From Dyadobacter fermentans (lineage in GTDB: Bacteria; Bacteroidota; Bacteroidia; Cytophagales; Spirosomataceae), in contig NZ_JAHXBN010000022.1 of NCBI RefSeq assembly GCF_019924045.1, forward strand, positions 62,001 through 126,000: a stretch of 64,000 nucleotides of DNA. The letters run 5' to 3'. The notes under the pieces were generated by a model. That model did not search any database and was not told the origin of the DNA. It worked only from the letters and a program-made list of their open reading frames with translations. The stretch's first letter is position 1, and each line of letters opens with the position of its first letter. The position numbers and the translations under genes are program-made. Below, one piece after another: positions 24,549 to 33,162 of the stretch.

Positions 24549-24845
24549 ATGCAATCAACCATCAACTTAAGCCTACCTCCTGAGCAATTGTCACTTCTAC
24601 AAACAAATAAAGAGTTGTTGGAGAAGCTGATAGCGATGCAGAACAATACCGTGTGGTTAACGACAGAGGAAGCGGCGGAGAGACTGAAAGTCAGCAAGCA
24701 AACCATTGAGGCCTGGCGCAAAGGAGGATGGCTCCGGTATGTGCAGGGCGGGCCGAAGCTGTTCAGGTACCGGTCTGATTATCTGGACATAGACGTCGAA
24801 AAGAAACTTGGGGTTAAGGCATTCCTATCCCCGCTCACCAAATAG
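24549..24845 (+). CDS. Helix-turn-helix (excisionase/MerR-type) protein
   Basis: 98 residues. The C-terminal half WLTTEEAAERLKVSKQTIEAWRKGGWLRYVQGGPKLFRYRSDYL is the HTH_17 excisionase-type winged helix, ending with the usual RY(R/K)xxDL turn. N-terminal 45 residues form a coiled helix common in Bacteroidota members. May act as early regulator or excisionase. Confidence 0.8.
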   Translation: MQSTINLSLPPEQLSLLQTNKELLEKLIAMQNNTVWLTTEEAAERLKVSKQTIEAWRKGGWLRYVQGGPKLFRYRSDYLDIDVEKKLGVKAFLSPLTK

Positions 24846-24857
24846 CAAACGGCAAAT

Positions 24858-25040
24858 ATGAACGTAGTTGTTAGGCAGGTCATCATGACGACCTGTGCAA
24901 GTATCGCTTTGTCCATTGATTCCATTCTGGACTACCTGTTCGCCAATCCGAATACTGGATTGTTGGCTATCGCACTGGTTATCGCTCTGTTCATTTTAAT
25001 GTCAAAAACGCAATGGTGGAAGCAGCTCTTTCAACAATAG
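24858..25040 (+). CDS. Small phage membrane protein
   Basis: 60 residues with one strong transmembrane segment (GLLAIALVIALFILM) and a preceding amphipathic stretch. No family recognised. Overlaps the start of the next tiny gene by 28 bases. Confidence 0.5.
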   Translation: MNVVVRQVIMTTCASIALSIDSILDYLFANPNTGLLAIALVIALFILMSKTQWWKQLFQQ

Positions 25041-25132
25041 CCGTCCTGTTGCTCGTCTTCGGCGCCGGTCTGGCCTACGAGCTCACACATCCCGCTGTCG
25101 ATCACGACGGCAAACTGATTAAGAAACTTTAA
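25013..25132 (+). CDS. 39-residue membrane peptide
   Basis: ATG at 25013, stop at 25130. MVEAALSTIAVLLLVFGAGL is a transmembrane segment followed by a polar tail with HPAVDHDGKLIKKL. The start overlaps the upstream gene, as in tightly packed phage operons. Too short for similarity; supported by composition and packing. Confidence 0.45.
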   Translation: MVEAALSTIAVLLLVFGAGLAYELTHPAVDHDGKLIKKL

Positions 25133-25144
25133 AACCTATATATT

Positions 25145-25615
25145 ATGCTTGTTTCACTTCAAATCCAGGGCGGCCCGCATGAGCTCGCCTCAGTACTCGC
25201 CGCCATCGGCGGCATTTCTCTCCCGGTTGAAGCTCCGGCAGCTCCCGTTGCGCTGCCAGCGGCAACCGAAACCAAACAACCTCGCAAAGCCGCGGCGAAA
25301 CAGTCGGTAACTGCGGCAACTTCTGAACCGGAACCTGCGGCTGCAACGGCAGCAGCAGAACAAGTTGTCGATCACGCTCCCTCAGAGCCACAGGCGCAAG
25401 CCGATCCACAGCCGGCACAGGCATCGGAAGAACCGAAAAGCGAACGGTTGAGTCTCGAGAAGATCCGCGCGGTTTTCAATGATAAGCTGGCCGGTCACCG
25501 TGACACGATCAAAGGAATCCTTACTTCCTATGACTCGAAGGGCTTGACCGAGTTCTACGGTAAGGCCACTGCGGAGCAGCACGCCGAGTTTTTCAACAAA
25601 ATCTCTGCGCTATAA
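25145..25615 (+). CDS. Ala/Pro-rich early phage protein
   Basis: 156 residues. N-terminal strand (LVSLQIQGGPHELASVLAAIG), a long low-complexity Ala/Pro/Glu linker (about 30-95) and a helical C-terminal domain (RLSLEKIRAVFNDKLAGHRD to FFNKISAL) like small domains found next to phage recombination genes. Ends on the start codon of the DUF2800 gene (TAATG overlap). Confidence 0.6.
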   Translation: MLVSLQIQGGPHELASVLAAIGGISLPVEAPAAPVALPAATETKQPRKAAAKQSVTAATSEPEPAAATAAAEQVVDHAPSEPQAQADPQPAQASEEPKSERLSLEKIRAVFNDKLAGHRDTIKGILTSYDSKGLTEFYGKATAEQHAEFFNKISAL

Positions 25616-26775
25616 TGTCTCACGCACTGCTATCACCTTCATCAGCAGCCAGGTGGCTGGCATGCACCCCCAGTGCACGGCTAGAATCGCAGTTCCCGGA
25701 TTCGTCCGGGGCTGCGGCCGCCGAAGGCACGGTTGCGCATGCACTCGGTGAGCTGCTTCTCCGTGAATGTCTTGGTACAGTCGAATTTGACGAGTGGCAG
25801 GTCCTTTTCGCTGAAATAGAAGGCTCTGAGTATTACGGTTCCGATATGCAGCGCTATGCAGAGGACTATCGCGACTTTGTGATCGAGCGTTACCACGATG
25901 CCTTGGCAAGCACTCCTGACCCTCGAATTTTCCTCGAACAGAAGCTTGATATGACCGAATTCGTACCGGAGGGCTTCGGAACGGGAGACTGTATCATCCT
26001 GGCCGACGGAACGCTCGACATCATCGACCTTAAATATGGTAAGGGCGTGCTTGTCAATGCGCAGGAGAATAAGCAGATGATGCTGTACGGCCTGGCCGCC
26101 ATGCGCCAGTTCGAGATCATGTACGACATCCGCCGCGTGCGAATGACGATCTACCAGCCACGCCTGGACAATTACAGCTCCTACGAGTTGCCGGTTGAAG
26201 AGCTGCTTCACTGGGCTGAAACCGAGCTCAAAGAGCGCGCGAAGATGGCCTTCGAAGGAACTGGCGAGCTGGTCGTTGGAAAACACTGCGGATTCTGCAA
26301 AGTGAAAGCACGCTGTCGCGCCATGGCCGAATACAACATGCAGCTTGCGCAGCACGACTTCAAACAACCCGAGCTTTTGGACGATCACGAGGTCTCCGAA
26401 ATCCTGAAACGCCTCGATCTCCTGACAGATTGGGCAGGCTCCGTGAAGAAGTTCGCCTTGCAGGAGGCCCTTGGTGGCCGGAAGTGGGAGGGCTTTAAGC
26501 TCGTGGAAGGTCGCAGCGTTCGCCGATACGTCGACGAAGATGCGGCTGCCAAGGCAGTTCTCAAACAAGGCTGGCCGGAAGAAAGCGTGTTCAACAAGAA
26601 GATCATAGGCCTGACCGCCATGGAAAAGCTGATCGGCAAACCTGGTATGGTCTCAATTCTCGGCGATCATGTCGACAAGCCGCCAGGAGCCCCTACACTC
26701 GTACCGGAGTCAGACAAGCGCCCGGAATACAATGCGGCAGCGTCCGACTTCGCAAAAGAGCTTGCCGAGGCTTAA
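25615..26775 (+). CDS. DUF2800 protein, Cas4/RecB-like phage nuclease
   Basis: 386 residues. Starts with SHALLSPSSAARWLACTPSARLE, has AAEGTVAHALGEL, the PD-(D/E)xK core GTGDCIILADGTLDIIDLKYGKG with DLKY catalytic residues, and a C-terminal cysteine cluster GKHCGFCKVKARC typical of Fe-S Cas4/AddB-like nucleases. This is DUF2800, usually next to DUF2815 and a PolA-type polymerase in phages, as here. Probable role in recombination or end processing. Confidence 0.88.
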   Translation: MSHALLSPSSAARWLACTPSARLESQFPDSSGAAAAEGTVAHALGELLLRECLGTVEFDEWQVLFAEIEGSEYYGSDMQRYAEDYRDFVIERYHDALASTPDPRIFLEQKLDMTEFVPEGFGTGDCIILADGTLDIIDLKYGKGVLVNAQENKQMMLYGLAAMRQFEIMYDIRRVRMTIYQPRLDNYSSYELPVEELLHWAETELKERAKMAFEGTGELVVGKHCGFCKVKARCRAMAEYNMQLAQHDFKQPELLDDHEVSEILKRLDLLTDWAGSVKKFALQEALGGRKWEGFKLVEGRSVRRYVDEDAAAKAVLKQGWPEESVFNKKIIGLTAMEKLIGKPGMVSILGDHVDKPPGAPTLVPESDKRPEYNAAASDFAKELAEA

Positions 26776-26831
26776 TCGGCAAATTTTCAATCAGTTAAAG
26801 TCAATTAGTTAAAACAGTAAACAGAAAAACT

Positions 26832-27383
26832 ATGTCAGCAGCAACAAAAGTGATTACAGGATTGGTACGGTTCTCCTACGCCTATGTTTTTGAACCCAGG
26901 GCAAGTGAAGAAAACAGCACGCCTAAGTACTCGGTGTCGCTGATCATCCCGAAATCGGATGTGAAAACGATCAACGCTATCCGGGCAGCGGTGGCAGCGG
27001 CAACGGAGGAGGGTAAACACAGCAAATTCGGCGGCAAGGTTCCGGCGGGCCCGACGTTCAAACTGCCGTTACGCGACGGAGATGTCGAAAGGGAAGGCGA
27101 TCCGGCTTATGCAAATTCATATTTTTTGAATTGCAGCAGCAAGAACCAGCCGCAGCTCGTCGACAAGAATTTGAAGCCAATCATGGATCGCAACGAATTC
27201 TACTCTGGCTGTTACGGTCGCGCTTCGCTCAATTTCTACCCGTTCAACACGAACGGCAACAAGGGTATCGCCGCCGGTCTGAATAACCTTCAAAAAATGA
27301 AGGATGGCGACCCACTGGGCGGATTCAGCCGTGCCGAGGACGATTTCGAGGTGATGGCGGAAATGGACGAGGACATGTATTGA
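26832..27383 (+). CDS. DUF2815 protein, phage ssDNA-binding protein
   Basis: 183 residues. Motifs TGLVRFSYAYVFEPRA, YSVSLIIPKSD, PLRDGDVEREGDPAYANSYF and the C-terminal GCYGRASLNFYPFNTNGNKGIAAGLNN are the DUF2815 pattern, an OB-fold ssDNA-binding protein of phage replication modules. The acidic tail EMDEDMY is like that of SSB proteins that recruit partners. Upstream DUF2800 and downstream polymerase form the module. Confidence 0.88.
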   Translation: MSAATKVITGLVRFSYAYVFEPRASEENSTPKYSVSLIIPKSDVKTINAIRAAVAAATEEGKHSKFGGKVPAGPTFKLPLRDGDVEREGDPAYANSYFLNCSSKNQPQLVDKNLKPIMDRNEFYSGCYGRASLNFYPFNTNGNKGIAAGLNNLQKMKDGDPLGGFSRAEDDFEVMAEMDEDMY

Positions 27384-27422
27384 TCAACCCGGGAGGCTTC
27401 GGCCTCCCAAAATTTAAAATCT

Positions 27423-28322
27423 ATGAAGAATCTTCACAAAATAGAGTCATTTAGCAAGGTGCCTTATTCTCAATTTGCCCAAGTGCTTAACGGCTTTGTT
27501 TATCTATGCAACGGACACTTGTTTATTAAGATGCCAGCGGCCGATGTGTTCGGCGCCGGAATCGTTTCAGATACCGAACAATTGTTTATCCGGTTGTCGG
27601 AGTGGGCAGCGTCGCGAATGAATAAAGCCTTCAGTTTTCAACGTGATGGTTTAATCCTCACGGCGCTTGACCGCAAAGGCGCAAAAATTGGGATGATGTC
27701 GTTTTTGACTGACTTGAAAGATCCGGTGGTGGGGGAATTCAATTACCCCGATGTGGAGCGAGTTATCCCTTCCGGCGATGAAATACTAAGAATCGGACTC
27801 AACTCCAGCAGCGTCAATCAAATCGGTGAAGTTACGGGGAGATCCGCATTCAGGTTGAGCCGCACTTCTCTCAATAAACATGCTGCTCATTTATTACATC
27901 CGGTGTACGAGGACGACGAAGAAGGAGACAGCGGAGTTGTAGCCGGTTCTATGCCTCTTGGTCTGGATATGTATATGTGGGGTTTTGATCCCAAAAATGC
28001 TATGTCGGAGAACGATCAAAGGCAGATTTTGCGTGCGCAGATTAAGGAGCTGGAATCGCAAATCGAGGGGGTGACGAAAAAACTCGATGATCGTGAGAAG
28101 CAAATCGCGGTTCTCGAGGAGGAGAAATCCGACGCTCTCAAACGTGCCGAGGATGCGGAAGCCGTAACGCTCGACATTCAGGAAATTGACCTGGTCGGCG
28201 GCAAACTGCACTACAAGACGGATAACCTGCTTCTTGCCGAAGTGCTTGAATCTTTCATCGAGGTAATGAAGAACGCGGAGAACCCGCGCGAGGTAATGGA
28301 GACTTTGACCATGATGGCCTAA
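27423..28322 (+). CDS. Phage protein with beta-clamp-like N-terminus and coiled coil, hypothetical
   Basis: 299 residues. The first 120 residues are strand-rich without known motif; residues about 190-245 form a heptad coiled coil (QILRAQIKELESQIEGVTKK and following), and the C-terminal helix carries AEVLESFIEVMKNAENPREV. Stop and next start overlap (TAATG), tying it to the polymerase. A processivity or scaffold role in the replisome would be inference only. Confidence 0.5.
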   Translation: MKNLHKIESFSKVPYSQFAQVLNGFVYLCNGHLFIKMPAADVFGAGIVSDTEQLFIRLSEWAASRMNKAFSFQRDGLILTALDRKGAKIGMMSFLTDLKDPVVGEFNYPDVERVIPSGDEILRIGLNSSSVNQIGEVTGRSAFRLSRTSLNKHAAHLLHPVYEDDEEGDSGVVAGSMPLGLDMYMWGFDPKNAMSENDQRQILRAQIKELESQIEGVTKKLDDREKQIAVLEEEKSDALKRAEDAEAVTLDIQEIDLVGGKLHYKTDNLLLAEVLESFIEVMKNAENPREVMETLTMMA

Positions 28323-30391
28323 TGAACGTCCTGTCCATAGATATCGAGACCTTCAGCAGCGCCGACATTGCGAAAGGTGGGGTGTACAAGTATGTGGAAG
28401 CAGACGATTTCCGGATTATGCTTTTCGCCTACAAGGTGGATAATCAGCCGGTTCAGATCGTCGATCTCACCAAGGTGAATTTGCCCACAATAATTGAAGC
28501 CGCTCTTGTTGACCCTCGTGTCCTGAAAACAGCCTACAACGCCAATTTCGAAAGAGTTTGCCTTTCAAAACACCTCGGTATCCAGCTCGACCCAGCGCAG
28601 TGGGATTGCACGATGATCCGCGCAGCCCGCGCCGGGTGGCCGATGAACCTGGGCGCTACTGCCAAAGCGATGGGCTTGCAACAGGAGAAAATGGAAAGCG
28701 GTAAAGCACTGATCCGGTATTTCAGCATTCCCTGTAAGCCCACAAAAGCCAACGGCGGACGCACGCGTAACCTGCCGCAGCACGCCCCTGAGAAGTGGGA
28801 AGAGTTTATGGCCTACTGTGTGCAGGACGTTGTGGTCGAGTCCGAAATCCGGTCAAAGGTGATTGATTGGTATGTTCCCAAATTCGAAACGCTGCTGTGG
28901 AATTTGGATCAACGTATAAACGATGCCGGTATCGAGCTGGACATGCAGTTTGTGAACAACGCGATCGATATCAACTCCGGGTATGTGGATAAGTTGCACC
29001 ATGAAGCTGTAATGCTGACCGGACTTGAAAATCCCAACAGCGTAAGCCAGATTATTGGGTGGATGAACCGCCAAGGTGAAGCGGTAGAGACTCTTCGTAA
29101 GGCCGATGTGAAGGAGCTGTTGGAAGGTGAGATTGAGGGCGACGCGCGCCGGTTGCTGGAAATCCGTCAGGAAATGGCCAAGACCTCCGTGAAGAAGTAC
29201 GCGGCGATGCAGCAGGCCGTCGGGCGGGATAGCCGTGTTCGAGGGCTGTTCCAGTTCTACGGAGCCAACCGCACTGGGCGTTGGGGAGGCAGACTTATCC
29301 AGCCGCAGAACCTACCACAGAACCATATCAAGGACCTGGAATTGGCCCGCAACGTGGTAAGAAGCGGCGATGGCGAGGCTCTGGAACTGCTTTACGGTAA
29401 CGTGCCTGATACGCTGTCACAGCTGATCCGCACGGCCTTTGTGGCCGGGGAAGGCAAGCGGTTCATCGTTGCCGACTTCTCAGCTATTGAGGCCCGAGTG
29501 ATTGCCTGGCTGGCCGGGGAACAGTGGCGCCTGGACGTATTCAACACGCACGGCAAGATTTACGAAGCATCGGCCTCCCAAATGTTCGGAATCCCTCTTG
29601 AAGAGATTACGAAGGAGCTAAGGCAGAAAGGAAAGGTAGCGGAGCTCGCACTCGGTTACCAGGGCGGAGTAGGGGCGATGGAGGCAATGGGAGCGCTGAA
29701 TATGGGCCTTACAAAGAAGGAATTGAAGGCCATCGTGAAAGCGTGGCGGAAGGCAAACCCCGCGATTGTGGAGTTGTGGAACGCCTCTCAGGAAGCCGTA
29801 TACAATGCGATCACGTACAAGGGTCAATGGTTTGAAGTTCGTGGAGTAAAGGTGGTTTCCGACGATACTCTGACTGTGGCACTTCCAAGCGGCCGGAATC
29901 TGTGCTACGTCAATCCTCGCATAGTAACCATCAAATACTGGAAAGTCAGGACGAAGGACACGGAAATACTCGCTGAGTACCTGGAAGACCCTACGGTTGA
30001 AACTTGGAATTATGTCAGCGCCTCCGGCAAGATGCTGCCATTCATGGCCGGCGACGATGCTCCACGGGAGAAATGGGTTTCACACCTGGTTTACGACGGA
30101 ATGGACCAGACCACAAAGCAGTGGAAAGCACAGGAAACCTACGGGGGCAAGCTGGTGGAAAATATGGTTCAGGCCATTGCGAGGGACTGTTTGGCCGTCG
30201 CAATGCTCCGCCTCGATGAAGCAGGATACAAGATCGCGCTTCATGTCCACGATGAAGTGGTTTTGGAAATGCCCTACGGGAAAGGATCAATCGAAGAGGT
30301 GAACAGGATCATGGGTCTTCCGATCAAATGGGCCCCTGGCTTGCCTCTAAAAGCCGAGAGTTTCGAAACCGAGTTCTATAAAAAGGATTGA
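28322..30391 (+). CDS. Phage DNA polymerase, family A
   Basis: 689 residues. N-terminal 3'-5' exonuclease (SIDIETFSSADIAKGGVYKY with D-x-E and CVQDVVVESEI). Polymerase motifs: A in FIVADFSAIEARVIAWLAGE, B around RQKGKVAELALGYQGGVGAM, C in LHVHDEVVLEMP. It lacks a 5' nuclease domain. This is the replicative polymerase of the DUF2800/DUF2815 phage group. Confidence 0.95.
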   Translation: MNVLSIDIETFSSADIAKGGVYKYVEADDFRIMLFAYKVDNQPVQIVDLTKVNLPTIIEAALVDPRVLKTAYNANFERVCLSKHLGIQLDPAQWDCTMIRAARAGWPMNLGATAKAMGLQQEKMESGKALIRYFSIPCKPTKANGGRTRNLPQHAPEKWEEFMAYCVQDVVVESEIRSKVIDWYVPKFETLLWNLDQRINDAGIELDMQFVNNAIDINSGYVDKLHHEAVMLTGLENPNSVSQIIGWMNRQGEAVETLRKADVKELLEGEIEGDARRLLEIRQEMAKTSVKKYAAMQQAVGRDSRVRGLFQFYGANRTGRWGGRLIQPQNLPQNHIKDLELARNVVRSGDGEALELLYGNVPDTLSQLIRTAFVAGEGKRFIVADFSAIEARVIAWLAGEQWRLDVFNTHGKIYEASASQMFGIPLEEITKELRQKGKVAELALGYQGGVGAMEAMGALNMGLTKKELKAIVKAWRKANPAIVELWNASQEAVYNAITYKGQWFEVRGVKVVSDDTLTVALPSGRNLCYVNPRIVTIKYWKVRTKDTEILAEYLEDPTVETWNYVSASGKMLPFMAGDDAPREKWVSHLVYDGMDQTTKQWKAQETYGGKLVENMVQAIARDCLAVAMLRLDEAGYKIALHVHDEVVLEMPYGKGSIEEVNRIMGLPIKWAPGLPLKAESFETEFYKKD

Positions 30392-30392
30392 C

Positions 30393-30881
30393 ATGCTTTC
30401 TCCGGATTTATCAGGTAAGGAATTTGGCCGGTTAACGGTCATCGAAAGAGCTGGATCTAGCAAAAACGGACATGCGCTATGGTTTTGCTGGTGTAAATGC
30501 GGCAACGCGTCAGTGGTGTTCGCAAGCAATTTGAAAAGACGGCATACGCAGAGCTGTGGTTGTCTTAATACAGAAGTAATCACTAAACATGGGCTGAGAC
30601 TGGCGCCAGAATATCAATCCTGGAAAGCTATGATTCAGAGGTGTTACAATCCCAAAGCGGCGGGATATGAATACTACGGCGGGCGTGGAATAGCTGTCTG
30701 TGAAAGCTGGCGAAAGTCGTTTGAGGCTTTTTACACAGATATGGGCCAGAGGAGCGACGCATCATTTTCAATCGACCGCATCGACAACGATGGCGATTAT
30801 GAAAAGTCAAATTGCCGCTGGGCAGATAGTGAAACCCAACAAAGTAACAAACGGCCAAAAGGTACGGCCTTCATCAACTAA
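30393..30881 (+). CDS. HNH/AP2-like homing-type endonuclease
   Basis: 162 residues. Opens with DLSGKEFGRLTVIERAG, has a zinc ribbon (CWCKCG and SCGCL) and then the WKAMIQRCYNPKA, YYGGRGIAVCESWRKSFEAF and SIDRIDNDGDYEKSNCRWA segments known from phage HNH-type homing endonucleases. It is inserted one base after the polymerase stop codon, a common place for such mobile genes. Probably free-standing, no intron is seen. Confidence 0.8.
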   Translation: MLSPDLSGKEFGRLTVIERAGSSKNGHALWFCWCKCGNASVVFASNLKRRHTQSCGCLNTEVITKHGLRLAPEYQSWKAMIQRCYNPKAAGYEYYGGRGIAVCESWRKSFEAFYTDMGQRSDASFSIDRIDNDGDYEKSNCRWADSETQQSNKRPKGTAFIN

Positions 30882-30887
30882 TAAATA

Positions 30888-31079
30888 ATGACCATCAACA
30901 ACTGGATAAATGAAAAGGTACGGCCCCACGTCTTCCGCGGGCAAGTGCCGACGGCGCAGGCGCCGCAAAGGAGATACCAGGTAACCGAGCCCGGGAAAGT
31001 GGGTAGCACGATCACCAGCTCGAAGAGCCTGGAAGAGCTCCAAGCCAAATACCCAACTGCAACTATCAAACCCCTTTAA
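30888..31079 (+). CDS. Small early phage protein, hypothetical
   Basis: 63 residues, basic and without membrane segments (starts MTINNWINEKVRPHVFRG). Packed 6 and 3 bases from its neighbours. No family recognised. Confidence 0.45.
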   Translation: MTINNWINEKVRPHVFRGQVPTAQAPQRRYQVTEPGKVGSTITSSKSLEELQAKYPTATIKPL

Positions 31080-31082
31080 TCA

Positions 31083-31331
31083 ATGGAAAACGAACACGCT
31101 GAAATCGTGGCCGCGCTGGCCGCGTGCAGTCTGCTGCCCGGATCATTCGATAAAACGTTGATCAAGCACTGGGACCGGCAGAGAACAGAGGAAAAGCCTT
31201 TAAGCGAAACCGGAGCTCGGCACATTTACCGGCTCCTTCACAAATACCGGGCGCAAATGCCAGAGGTGTACGCGAAATATCAGAACCATTCGGAAATGCT
31301 GAAACATCAGAAACAGGAGGTGCCTGCATGA
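31083..31331 (+). CDS. Small early phage protein, hypothetical
   Basis: 82 residues, helical and charged, with LLPGSFDKTLIKHW and ARHIYRLLHKYRAQMP. Its end overlaps the methyltransferase start by 4 bases. No family recognised. Confidence 0.5.
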   Translation: MENEHAEIVAALAACSLLPGSFDKTLIKHWDRQRTEEKPLSETGARHIYRLLHKYRAQMPEVYAKYQNHSEMLKHQKQEVPA

Positions 31332-32293
31332 AACATATAAGCCTGTTCTCCGGACAAGGCGGATTTGACCTGGCAGCCGAATGGATGGGCTGGGAAAACA
31401 TAGCCCACTGTGAATGGAACCCGTTCGGACAACGCATCTTAAAATACTACTGGCCCAATGCTAAAAGTTACTCTGACATCACAAAGACCTCTTTCCTGTC
31501 ACACCGTGGACAGTGTGATATTCTTACAGGAGGGTTTCCCTGCCAGCCATACAGCACCGCAGGAAAGCGCCTTGGAAAGGAGGATGAACGCCACTTATGG
31601 CCCCACATGCTTAGAGCAATTCGAGAAATCCGGCCGCGCTGGGTTGTGGGCGAAAACGTTCGCGGGCTTATTAGTTGGAATGGAGGGTTGGTTTTCGACG
31701 AGGTGCAAGCTGACTTGGAAGCTGAGGGATACGAAGTCCTCCCGTTTTTACTTCCAGCTGTCGGTGTCAACGCCCCGCACAGACGAGAAAGGATTTGGTT
31801 TATTGCCTACTGTGCAGACGCAGGGGTTGAAGGTGTGCAATCCGAACGGGAAGACGGAATTCATGGATTTGTCGTTGCTTCCGACCCCGCAGGCGATCGA
31901 TGGGAATGGCAAGGGGCGAACGCTTCGATTGAAAACAGGAAAACGAGATCCAAACAGAGCGGGATCGTGGAGAGGGGATTTGAAGGATTACGCGTTCATG
32001 GGGATGCTGCCCACGCCTGGCACGTCGGATTACAAAAGCGGCATGGCGAACAGAGTGGGTTCAAAACACCAAATTCTTCTGACCGATGCAATAGCAAACT
32101 TGACTGGGAAAACTTCCCGACTCAACACCCGGTATGTTCAGGAAATGATGGGATTTCCTCCCAACTGGACGGAAATTCCTTTTCAAGGTGGAGGGCTGAA
32201 TCAATAAAGGCCGCAGGGAACGCGATCGTGCCGCAGGTCGCCCTGCAAATTTTCAAAGCAATTGATCAATACGAAAACCTAATCCTACAATGA
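31328..32293 (+). CDS. DNA cytosine-5 methyltransferase
   Basis: 321 residues. Motif I SLFSGQGGFDLAAE, motif IV with catalytic Cys72 in TGGFPCQPYS, motif VI VVGENVRGL, motif VIII RRERIWFIAY, and the C-terminal IKAAGNAIVPQVALQIFKAI (motifs IX/X). The target-recognition part is about 120 residues. It modifies phage DNA, probably against host restriction. Unusual: a second reading frame on the same strand (31458-32207) is also protein-like through the target-recognition part. Its end overlaps the DUF3310 gene by 4 bases. Confidence 0.92.
   Translation: MKHISLFSGQGGFDLAAEWMGWENIAHCEWNPFGQRILKYYWPNAKSYSDITKTSFLSHRGQCDILTGGFPCQPYSTAGKRLGKEDERHLWPHMLRAIREIRPRWVVGENVRGLISWNGGLVFDEVQADLEAEGYEVLPFLLPAVGVNAPHRRERIWFIAYCADAGVEGVQSEREDGIHGFVVASDPAGDRWEWQGANASIENRKTRSKQSGIVERGFEGLRVHGDAAHAWHVGLQKRHGEQSGFKTPNSSDRCNSKLDWENFPTQHPVCSGNDGISSQLDGNSFSRWRAESIKAAGNAIVPQVALQIFKAIDQYENLILQ
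31458..32207 (+). CDS. Overlapping frame inside the methyltransferase gene with LPTP/MMGFP motifs
   Basis: A 249-codon open frame, shifted against the methyltransferase and wholly inside it. It contains AGLWAKTFAGLLVGMEGWFS, several LLPTP segments each followed by a D-x-KSG/DG turn, and the end MMGFPPNWTEIPF. These motifs recall proteins that annotators find in many phages and mobile elements (GLLPTP...GKTSQLNP...MMGFP). If real, start may be the ATG near 31587. Either a true double-coding gene or a by-product of a conserved DNA sequence; see findings. Confidence 0.45.
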   Translation: MLKVTLTSQRPLSCHTVDSVIFLQEGFPASHTAPQESALERRMNATYGPTCLEQFEKSGRAGLWAKTFAGLLVGMEGWFSTRCKLTWKLRDTKSSRFYFQLSVSTPRTDEKGFGLLPTVQTQGLKVCNPNGKTEFMDLSLLPTPQAIDGNGKGRTLRLKTGKRDPNRAGSWRGDLKDYAFMGMLPTPGTSDYKSGMANRVGSKHQILLTDAIANLTGKTSRLNTRYVQEMMGFPPNWTEIPFQGGGLNQ

Positions 32294-32688
32294 ATAACTC
32301 ATCAAATTTCACCGTCGGAGGCTTCGCGAACGATACCTTCAACGGCGGCTCTGAGCTCGGTATGATCGTCGAAATATCGGCCACTGGGGGCGTAGTTCTG
32401 GAAAACGAGCAGAAAGAGCGCTGGCAGACGCATTTGAACCACTTGCGTTCGATTATGCCAGACAAGAGCCAGGTTGACCACCCGGCGCATTACGGCGGCA
32501 AGGATGATCCGTACGAGGCGATAAAGGTAATCGAAGCCTGGAAGCTGGATTTCCCGCTTGGAAACACTGTTAAATACATTTCCCGCGCAGGTAAAAAGGA
32601 TGCCACCAAGCTGCTGGAAGACCTGGAAAAGGCGAAATGGTATTTGCAGCGGAAAATCGATCAACTCACAAAAACCATCGCACACTAA
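32290..32688 (+). CDS. DUF3310 domain phage protein
   Basis: 132 residues. The C-terminal half is the DUF3310 (SaV-like) domain: VDHPAHYGGKDDPYEAIKVI, FPLGNTVKYISRAGKKDA and LEDLEKAKWYLQRKID. Function in phages is unknown, possibly nucleotide metabolism. N-terminal 60 residues form a separate strand-rich piece. ATGA overlap with the methyltransferase and TAATG overlap with the next gene. Confidence 0.85.
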   Translation: MNNSSNFTVGGFANDTFNGGSELGMIVEISATGGVVLENEQKERWQTHLNHLRSIMPDKSQVDHPAHYGGKDDPYEAIKVIEAWKLDFPLGNTVKYISRAGKKDATKLLEDLEKAKWYLQRKIDQLTKTIAH

Positions 32689-32963
32689 TGAATAGGATCA
32701 CAAAAGAAGCCCAAATCGGCCGGAAAGTGGAAGTGAAGACGATGAACGGCACCTTTTACGGCGTGTTGATCGAGGAACACAACCGGAATTTCAAGGGTGG
32801 CTGCGTGGATATCGGCTACAAAGGAATGAAGGTGGTGCAGGACCACGTAGGGAAGGTGATAGGTTTCACGACCGGTCAGAAGAAGCAATCGATACCGGCT
32901 CGGAATATCATCAAGGTAACGATAGTCTATAAAGTGTCGAGCTTGGATAACCCTTCGGTATAA
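32688..32963 (+). CDS. Small phage protein, Tudor/SH3-like?
   Basis: 91 residues from the ATG at 32688, overlapping the previous stop. Strand-rich with KVEVKTMNGTFYGVLIEE and KVIGFTTGQKKQSIPARNIIKV, the pattern of small barrels such as Sm-like or SH3 folds, but no family is certain. 3' end overlaps the tail of the leftward small regulator gene by 37 bases. Confidence 0.5.
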   Translation: MNRITKEAQIGRKVEVKTMNGTFYGVLIEEHNRNFKGGCVDIGYKGMKVVQDHVGKVIGFTTGQKKQSIPARNIIKVTIVYKVSSLDNPSV

Positions 32964-33136
32964 AGTTCGCGCAAGACCGCCTTGGCCCGCTCGGTGTCAT
33001 CATCGGTCCACTGGCGAGTCCCTTTGAGCTTCATGCTCATAAGCACCTTCGCATGCTGATTGTTTGGCCACATGCGTTGTGCAACCTCGTTAAGGTTGAT
33101 TTTGAGCTCGGATTTTAAGAATTCCTTGATATCCAT
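32927..33136 (-). CDS. Small phage DNA-binding regulator (candidate)
   Basis: 69 residues, the only leftward gene inside the early region besides two small ones. FLKSELKINLNEVAQRMWPN looks like a helix-turn-helix start and NQHAKVLMSMKLKGTRQWTDDDTERAKAVLREL like its second half. It is divergent to the lipoprotein at 33244, and two GTATAAC operator palindromes lie between. Together this looks like a self-controlled switch. DNA binding is inferred from layout, not from a named family. Confidence 0.55.
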   Translation of the reverse strand: MDIKEFLKSELKINLNEVAQRMWPNNQHAKVLMSMKLKGTRQWTDDDTERAKAVLRELYTEGLSKLDTL

Positions 33137-33162
33137 AATTCAAAACTACTCAGGAATTTTTC

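Noticed and set aside
25143..25424. Arg/Leu-rich minus-strand frames over the Ala/Pro-rich gene
   Set aside because: Shadow of a low-complexity coding stretch.
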